The notes under the pieces: model-generated | The model's input: only the letters and a program-made list of their open reading frames with translations | Database searches by the model: none | Told to the model about the DNA's origin: nothing | Part shown: positions 58,275-64,000 of the stretch, in pieces | Layout: every line of letters begins with the position of its first letter | How positions within the stretch are numbered: position 1 is the first letter of the stretch | Source of the DNA: Eonycteris spelaea | Taxonomy: Eukaryota > Chordata > Mammalia > Chiroptera > Pteropodidae | Assembly: GCA_003508835.1 (NCBI GenBank) | Contig: PUFA01000116.1 | Span: 5,786,366-5,850,365 of the forward strand | DNA: 64,000 bases | Direction: 5' to 3' | Made by a program: the position numbers and the translations under genes

Positions 58275-59267
58275 TTCAGGTCCGGCGCACAATCTCATGT
58301 CTTCCAGGTCTGTTTTGAGAAAATAGAACGCGTGCTCTCAGGGACTCAGCGATGTCGCCGTCCTTGACAAACGCTTGAGCTGCAGAGCCAAACCACCACA
58401 CCCCTTCCTCACAGGAGCAAGGCAGGAACCTGAACAACGTCCTCGAACAGCTGAGAACGGGAAGAGGTCGTAAGCCTGAGTGGAAAGACGCCTTATGAGG
58501 AGGCGTGCTCTGTCCCGCCCTTCAGGAAGGAACTTCCTCTACTCATCACGACACGATTCCTTGTTTGTAGACAGTCTGCGGTCACGAATGCACTTGCACC
58601 TGCCGTCTGCGAGTGGCCCCACACGCTTAGTGGCTGTGACGCGTGGCTGCTCCCTGCGGGTCCGGACCTGGGCAGAGGCAGCGGCTTCAGTTGAGCAGAG
58701 GGACAGCGGTGGGCTGAGGGCGGCTGCACCTTCCCGAGTCGCTGCCTCCCCCACAGCGTGTCCGGCGGCTCAGGAGCGCCGACCCCCTGCGCTAGTGCCC
58801 AGAGCTCTGCTGTGGAACTTCCTCGAGGGCTGGTTCCCTGGCCGCGTCCTCCGCAGTGGGGACAGACAGCGCTCTGCTGTAACTTCTGGACCAAGGCCCG
58901 GCCAGCACCACGGAATTGAGGGGAATGTGGATTTCGGAGGCAAGGGGAAGCAGGTTTGACATGCGTGACGCATCCGGAATGTGCAGGAGCTCCAGCATCC
59001 CCCCTGGACCACGGCACACCGAGACCTCCCTCGCGTGCGGCGTGGACACGCTCACGGGGCGCCTGCGTGAAGACGCGTCACGCGCGCCCGTGTCCCGGCT
59101 TAGACCAGGCGCGGCTGCCACGTGCCTGGGGGCGGTGCTGGCAGAGCCATGAGAACCTCCAGGGACGCTCTGGCTGAGCGGGGCAGGGCAGAGAGGGTGT
59201 GAGGAAAGCGCTAGAACTCGGCTAAGGCCCCCTCCCTCGTCCTCTGACCCCCTCAGCGCGACAGGAA
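58275..59267. other. CpG-rich stretch 3' of the TRBV13/9-like gene
   Basis: About 58560-59130 is unusually rich in CpG for this locus (for example acgcgtcacgcgcgcccg and cgtgcggcgtggacacgctc). Open frames exist on both strands, but none resembles a known protein. Such frames are expected in GC-rich DNA. Confidence 0.45.
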
Positions 59268-59306
59268 GGTTTGAGTGCAGAAAGCCATGAGCCCCGCAGC
59301 GCTGTG
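59268..59306 (-). other. 23-RSS of the TRBV13/9-like gene
   Basis: Heptamer CACAGCG, 23-bp spacer, nonamer ACTCAAACC. Confidence 0.85.
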
Positions 59307-59755
59307 GCTAAGCTGCTGGCGCAGAGGCACAGGGCCGAGTCCGCCAGGCTGCTCACGGCCAGCTCACAGCTGGAGTCACGGAACTGCTGAGCCGAGAAGC
59401 GATCGGGGATGTCTCCTCTCACCCTCTCGGACATTTCGTCATGCTGGATGAGGAACTGGGGGACCTGCCCCCGAGCCTGCTGGTACCAGCTCACGCTGCT
59501 GTGTCCAGACACGGGACGACATTTCAGAACGGCCTTCCCCCCACGGCCTCTGATTAGGTGTCTTGGGACTGGGTGATTCCAACATCCACTGAACCTGTGG
59601 AGGAAGGAGGCAGAAGCTGGAGACGAGCACGGGAAGGAGATGCATATGCCAGCGACAGTCGGGGACACTGTGTTCAAGGGTCGTCCCGCCCGAGCTCAAG
59701 ACCCACCTGTCTCCGAAAGACAGAGGGCCACACAGCAGAGGAGCCCGGTGCCCAT
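59307..59755 (-). pseudogene. TRBV gene of the TRBV5/9/13 clan, one-base frameshift
   Basis: The leader 59707-59755 reads [17 protein letters not shown] with donor GTGGGT. The V exon 59307-59594 begins SVDVGITQS, then one C is missing from a CCC run. In the next frame it reads RHLIRGRGGKAVLKCRPVSG, HSSVSWYQQARGQVPQFLIQ, RGDIPDRFSAQQFRDSS, SALCLCASSLA. IPDRFSAQQF matches human TRBV13, while QFLIQ and the overall shape also fit TRBV9 and SGHxSVSWYQQ fits TRBV5, so the subgroup is not fixed. FR3 is two codons short near SSLADSAL, and the residue two before the second Cys is Cys instead of Tyr. Promoter decamer and RSS are excellent. Confidence 0.75.
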
Positions 59756-59856
59756 GGCAGGGTCAGGACTGAAATGGGAGGTTCACCAGGTCAGGGTCCC
59801 TGTGAGCATGAGCAGAGGGGAGGGGCGTCCCGTCACCCTCCCAAGGCAGTGCCCAC

Positions 59857-59868
59857 AGTGACATCACT
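59857..59868. promoter_or_regulatory. TRBV promoter decamer (CRE) of the TRBV13/9-like gene
   Basis: AGTGACATCACT, a perfect decamer match, 102 bp upstream of the ATG. Confidence 0.85.
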
Positions 59869-60707
59869 GCCTCTATCGGTCCCCTCGCCCTCAGGGACAC
59901 ACGATGGCTATGGCAGCACACCCGGACGGCGAATGGAAAGATTCGCAGAGTCAGTGCAGGGGCCGTCACGGTCACGCCAGTGCTGTCGGGACGCAGAGGG
60001 CCCCGCGCACTGCGACGCGCATCTTCTCTCGCGCCTTCGCTCCTCGGTCCTCCGGCTTCTCACCGAGACCGGGGACAGCACCTGCCGCACGAGCACCGGA
60101 GGGGACGTCGCCGTCTTGCCTGCACGGCAGGGTCTCCTGTGCCCGAGTCTCTTCCCCTGGCCGTCGTGTCGTGCGCAGGAAAACGGCCCCTTTTCCTGCA
60201 GATCCCCCATTCCCTGTGCTCTGCGGCCCGGGAAGCACATCTGGGAACGTCCCACACACGTGGCTCCGTGAGAGTCGCCGCTGGCTGAAAATCGTGCCTC
60301 TCTGTAGTGTCACAATAAAGGATCAGTGGATATTTGTTGCTTGAAGTCAGATGCTCCTTTGCGGCATCAGGGGAAAGGCTGTGACATCACAGGTGAGGCA
60401 CGACCTTCCAGGCCTGCTTGTCTGGACCTGGAGAACGGAAGCTCCATGGGGACGGGGCGGGGCTGGGGGACGATGCCGGGGAGGAACAGCCCTGAGTGTG
60501 ATTTCCTGCCTTCCAGTTGTGAATGTGAGACTCAGACACATCAATGGTCACATAATACTCATGTCGCATGATTTCTGTGAGCATTAAACGCACACCTGTG
60601 AGCGGCAGAGGGTCTGGGAAAGGCAGTCACTGTCCTCAGGGCTGAGCCTGAGCCTGTCAGGCTGGCAGCTGCCACCCCTGCGGTCCCTTCCTGAGCCTGG
60701 GCAGGGA
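59869..60707. other. Intergenic with a second CpG-rich patch
   Basis: About 59940-60260 is CpG-dense (ccgcgcactgcgacgcgcat). No gene was recognised. Confidence 0.4.
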
Positions 60708-60746
60708 GCTTTGTGCACAGGATGTCAGTGACTCTGCGGGGCTGTG
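60708..60746 (-). other. 23-RSS of the TRBV5-type gene
   Basis: Heptamer CACAGCC, 23-bp spacer, weak nonamer GCACAAAGC. Confidence 0.75.
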
Positions 60747-61202
60747 TCAAGGCTGCTGGCGCAGAGATACAGGGCCGAGTCCCCCAGCTCCAGGAGTGCA
60801 TGTTCAGCTCGGAGACGGAGTTGTTCAGCGGCTGCACCGAGAACCGGGCTGGGAGGTTCCCTTTTCCACTCTCTTTCCCGTTGTAATACTGAACGAGGAA
60901 CTCGGGGCCCTGGCCCAGGGCCTGCTGGTACCAGTAGACTGACCGGTGCCAGAGACAAAGGAACACGTCAGGTTCGCTGTCTGTCCTCTCGCTTGACCAG
61001 GTGTCTCGGGGTCTGCGTGACTCCAGAATCCGCTGGGCCTGTGAGGGAAGCAGACGGGGGCTGGAGAAAGAGCCGGGAGGGGACCTGAGGGTGCCTTGGA
61101 TTCGGCCCCTGTCAGGCTGAGAACGGAGATGTCCACCTGGACAAAAGACATACCTGCTCCCAGGAGACACAGGACCACACAGCAGAGGAGCCTGGAGCCC
61201 AT
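60747..61202 (-). pseudogene. TRBV5: TRBV5-type gene, frame broken by three one-base deletions
   Basis: The leader 61154-61202 reads MGSRLLCCVVLCLLGAG (human TRBV5-1: MGSRLLCWVLLCLLGAG) with donor GTATGT. The V exon 60747-61038 reads PADSGVTQTPRHLVK, then shifts to RGQTANLTCSFVSG, then to SVYWYQQALGQGPEFLVQYY, NGKESGKGNLPARFSV, SVSELNM, and shifts once more before LELGDSALYLCASSL-equivalent sequence. Each shift is the loss of a single base. WYQQALGQGP and SELN...ELxDSALYLCASSL fit human TRBV5-4 and its relatives. QYYNGxE also occurs in TRBV9. With all residues present between the breaks, this is either a very young pseudogene or an artefact of deletion-prone reads. Confidence 0.78.
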
Positions 61203-62062
61203 GGCGGGGTGGGGAGTTGGCGTGGGTGTGGGTGCAGGACTGGGCAGGCCTGTCCCTGCTCAGAGCTCTGGTCTTCTGAGAGCTGAGGTTCTGGCTTCGG
61301 TCTGCTTAGAGGATCAGCGGGGACGTCCCTGCTCTCATGTCATGATCTCTGTTGGTTCCCATCAGCCTGGCCTCCCTCAGCAGGTCCCTGGCTCAGGGGA
61401 TCCAGGCTCCCTTCTGTCCTGCAGAGCCCCCTATGGGGTGCAGTGTGTGGGGCTGGCTATGCGTCACTTGAAAGTCCCCACAGCCTCTGTGCTTTCCCTT
61501 GGGGTGCTTGTTCTCCTCTGGTCCTTGCTCCTGGGGCATGGGGCGTGCAGGCTGCCCCTCCCGGCTCTGCCCCCTTCACTCTCCCTTGTAAGCCATGGAG
61601 ACGCCCTCACCACTGCACAGCTGAAGTTTATGGCCCCCGGCTGGGCAGCACCTGCAAGTTAGTGTCTGTGGTATTAGGCCTGTAGCAGATGCAAGCAGCA
61701 AACAAGGCTGCTCCTTAACCCTCCTGGTCCCAGGCTGCAGGCTCTGTCCCCTTGCTCTGCCCCAGAGGCTTTTGGGGAGTTGCAGTACCACACTGCCCCC
61801 GTGTGGCATATTTGGGCGGTAACCAAGATTTTGCCTTTTGTCATGAAGCTAGTTCAAGAATCCTGGGGTGTGCTTCATTTAGGAACAAGATTATTTCACC
61901 ATTCGCCCATTGTACTTTTTGTTTTTGCTTCTGTTTTTTTTTTTTTTTCTGAAAGGGACAACACCACACAAAGAACAGCTCAAACTGATCCGTGATTTCT
62001 CAAGTAAGAGAAAAAAGATGGTGGTCATGGAGGAACTATTTTGCCTTGAGAAAATTCTAATG
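61203..62062. other. Intergenic between the TRBV5-type gene and TRBV20 unit D
   Basis: Contains the CTCF-like motif at 61792-61808 and a T-run at about 61933. No gene was recognised. Confidence 0.4.
61792..61808 (-). promoter_or_regulatory. CTCF-like motif between the TRBV5-type gene and TRBV20 unit D
   Basis: The plus strand reads ACTGCCCCCGTGTGGCA. Its reverse complement contains CCACACGGGGGCAG, a moderate CTCF core match. Confidence 0.5.
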
Positions 62063-63185
62063 AAGTCCTTGATAAGTGTATTCGAGAGCTTCTTCTGATT
62101 TAGTGGAATTCCTGGGTCATGGGACAGAGAAATGACCCACCGTAGGAGCTAATGCCAAACCGTTTCCATATTGTTTTCGTCACTTACGCTCCCTGCCCTG
62201 TGGATTCGCACCCTCAGCTTGTACATCCAGCCTTTACATTCTGCTCATTAAATGGATATAAATTTACGTTCCACTGTGCCTTTCTTCACATTTTCCTGGT
62301 CACCAGTGAATTTAATTGTCTCCTCATCTGTTTACTGGTCATAGATGTTTCTTCTGTAAAACAGGTTGCCATCCTCTGCTTATTTTTTCTTGGGTCATAC
62401 AAGATCTGTGGTCAATGTAATTGGTGTTTCCTAGGAAAGGCTTTTGTAGAAGGGCTTACGTTCAGCACTTCACTTATGATCTTCTGGCTTCCACATAACT
62501 TGTAGTTTGTAGAGAAATCATGTTGTCTGACGTCTTTCTCACGTCTTCTGCCGTCTCTTCCCTTTGACACCTTTCTGGCGAGCCGGCGGAGTTAACATCC
62601 TCTCTATGTAGGTCCTTGTACCTAGATATACAGGGTGCACACTTTTCTTTATATCCAGTCTTATCCTATTCACGCATCAATCGAAACGCTATATGTAGCA
62701 CATCATCAGATTTTTCCATGAGGGGACGTCCCTGCCTTGTGACTGTTTATCTCGAAGACTGAAGATGGTGACAGGACGGTGCAGAATAGTCTTGAAGAGC
62801 CAAATGTCAAGAGTTATTATAGAAAAGACACAGTGTTTTATAGAAGTGCTTTGAGATCTATCTGGAGGATCATGTGTAGATTTATCTAAAAGCTATGATT
62901 ACCATTCCAAGGAGTCAGGAAAAAGCCAGGTTTTCTCATTTTCATCCCTGGAAGCTTCCCATGTCACGTGGCCACTTTATAGGCTCAGCTCATTCATATT
63001 TTGCTATTGTCAAACGCCACAGCTTCCAAACAAATTCCTACGCAGAGATCCTCCTCTCTCTCCCCTCCTCCCAGCCCACCACACACACAGCTGTCTCCTT
63101 AGGGGCTTGCGGTTTCCTCCCGCCACACCCCTCCCCCCGGCCTCGCGGGGCCCCGGGTGGGGTGGGAAGAGGGGGCGGGTGCACA

Positions 63186-63224
63186 GGTTCTTGACTGGGT
63201 CTCTGATCTCAGGCCAGCGCTGTG
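63186..63224 (-). other. 23-RSS of TRBV20 copy D
   Basis: CACAGCG, 23-bp spacer, TCAAGAACC. Confidence 0.85.
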
Positions 63225-63883
63225 TCACTAGCAGCACAGAAGTAGAGGCCGCTGTCTCCAGGTTGAGCACTCGCCACCGTCAGATTGAAGGATGTTGTGT
63301 CTGATGACGGATGGGAAACTTGGCCTCCGTGAAACCTTGTTCATATCTTGCTTTGTAGCCCTGGTTAGAAGTCGCCATCAGCGTGAGGCCTTGTTGCGGG
63401 AACTGACGATACCAAAGCACAATCCTGGCCTGCAAGTTCTCTGCACGGCACTGGATGCCCACAGAGGCCCCGCTCCTGCAGATGGCCCTGCTGGGCTGTT
63501 GAGTGACGTGCGCACCAAGCGCGGGGCCTGCTGAAACAGAGGTCAGGGAGGCGAGGGCCCGCGGGCCCCGTCACACGTGAGCACAGGCAGACGACTCGCA
63601 GCCTCGCCCCGTCTCCTTCCTCCCAGCTCCCCGTCCCGGGCTGTTCTGTGACCCCTTCCTGGCAGGCTCCCTGGGACCAGAGGCCCCATCTCCTCTGGCA
63701 CTGACGTCTCCCCTCACCCTTTCCACCGCCGCAGGGCATGGGTTTCCCCTCTCATTGGCATCAGAGGAAAAAGTCCACACTCTCCGGCCACCATTCTCCC
63801 GTGACCACCCGCGCGCTCACTCGCCCAGGACACTCAGACGACACGCTCATACCGGGCCCCAGAAGCAGAAGCAGCAGCAGCAT
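63225..63883 (-). pseudogene. TRBV20: TRBV20 copy D, one-base frameshift
   Basis: The leader 63853-63883 encodes MLLLLLLLGP with donor GTATGA (GTACGA in A-C). The V exon 63225-63527 is open through PALGAHVTQQPSRAICRSGA, GIQCRAENLQARIVLWYRQF, PQQGLTLMATSNQGYKARYE, QGFTEAKFPIRH. Then one C is missing (CATCAGAC for CATCCAGAC), and the frame recovers only for FNLTVASAQPGDSGLYFCAA. It has its own CDR1/CDR2-region residues (ENLQARIVL and YKAR), so it is a distinct allele-like paralogue and not a misplaced copy of A-C. With the single missing base it would be an intact V gene. Confidence 0.86.
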
Positions 63884-64000
63884 CTCCAGGTCCTGGCCTG
63901 GCACCACAGGGCTCTCAAGGGAGGTGTGACCTGCTCTTCACTCTGCCTGTCTCCACCCCTGGGAGGATGGGTGGAGGGTACATGACCCCGAGGATGCTCT

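Larger units (their letters stand above)
62063..64000. repeat. Displaced TRBV20 unit D (continues past the window)
   Basis: A fourth copy of the TRBV20 unit, about 12 kb from unit C, with the TRBV19, TRBV18 and two TRBV5/9/13-clan genes in between. From about 62063 to 62925 it differs from A-C at many bases. From about 62930 on it becomes nearly identical. Confidence 0.88.

Noticed and set aside
58480..59017. Overlapping long open frames on both strands
   Set aside because: GC-rich composition produces stop-poor frames. There are no splice sites, motifs or family likeness.
59558..60271. 237-residue open frame on the plus strand
   Set aside because: It is antisense to the TRBV13/9-like leader and extends into CpG-rich DNA, where long chance frames are expected.
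1..64000. TRBD, TRBJ or TRBC segments
   Set aside because: I looked for FGxGT-type J motifs, 12-RSS-flanked D elements and constant-domain sequence and saw none. They should lie left of the window, beyond the trypsinogens.

Overview
The window is a stretch of a mammalian T-cell receptor beta (TRB) locus, read on the strand opposite to transcription. All recognisable TRBV genes lie on the minus strand, each with a leader exon (L-PART1), a short intron, a V exon and a 3' recombination signal with a 23-bp-type spacer. The order from high to low coordinate is: a TRBV20-type copy, a TRBV5-type gene, a TRBV13/TRBV9-like gene, an orphan leader, TRBV18, TRBV19, three tandem TRBV20 copies, TRBV21, 22, 23, 24, 25, 26, 27 and 28, and then exon 1 of a trypsinogen (PRSS) gene at the left edge. 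From TRBV18 to TRBV28 this is the human gene order, so most names rest on position as well as sequence. Assignments were made by comparing translations with family sequences known to me; no search was run.

The organism is a placental mammal. There are old L1 and L2 fragments, MIR elements and MaLR-type LTRs. I saw no primate Alu, rodent B1/B2, ruminant, carnivore tRNA-Lys or equid SINE. An L1 3' end of a kind I associate with Laurasiatheria is present, but the species is not determined.

Layout: 0-0.6 kb holds the trypsinogen promoter and exon 1. 0.6-9 kb is an AT-rich, repeat-bearing gap. 9-37 kb holds TRBV28 to TRBV21 with at least two decayed V relics. 37-41.8 kb is L1/L2 material. 41.8-50.3 kb is a tandem array of about 3.1-kb units, each carrying one TRBV20 gene, a CTCF-like motif and degenerate L1-like sequence. 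50-56 kb holds TRBV19 and TRBV18. 56-62 kb holds an L1 fragment, an orphan leader and two TRBV5/9/13-clan genes amid CpG-rich DNA. 62-64 kb is a fourth, displaced TRBV20 unit cut by the window end.

Only TRBV28, TRBV23 and TRBV19 read through without a break. TRBV18, 22, 25 and 26 look like genuine pseudogenes. TRBV5-type, 13-like, 20 (all copies), 21, 24 and 27 are broken only by one- or two-base indels, many in homopolymers, so assembly error is a serious alternative to pseudogenisation.

Together these segments are the V pool for V-to-DJ beta recombination in thymocytes. CRE-like promoter elements and a series of CTCF-like motifs, all in one orientation, are the visible regulatory layer. 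No D, J or C segment is in the window. I did not find a previously undescribed biological system. The most interesting features are the TRBV20 array, its displaced mosaic copy, the palindrome at the array edge and the oriented CTCF-like series.
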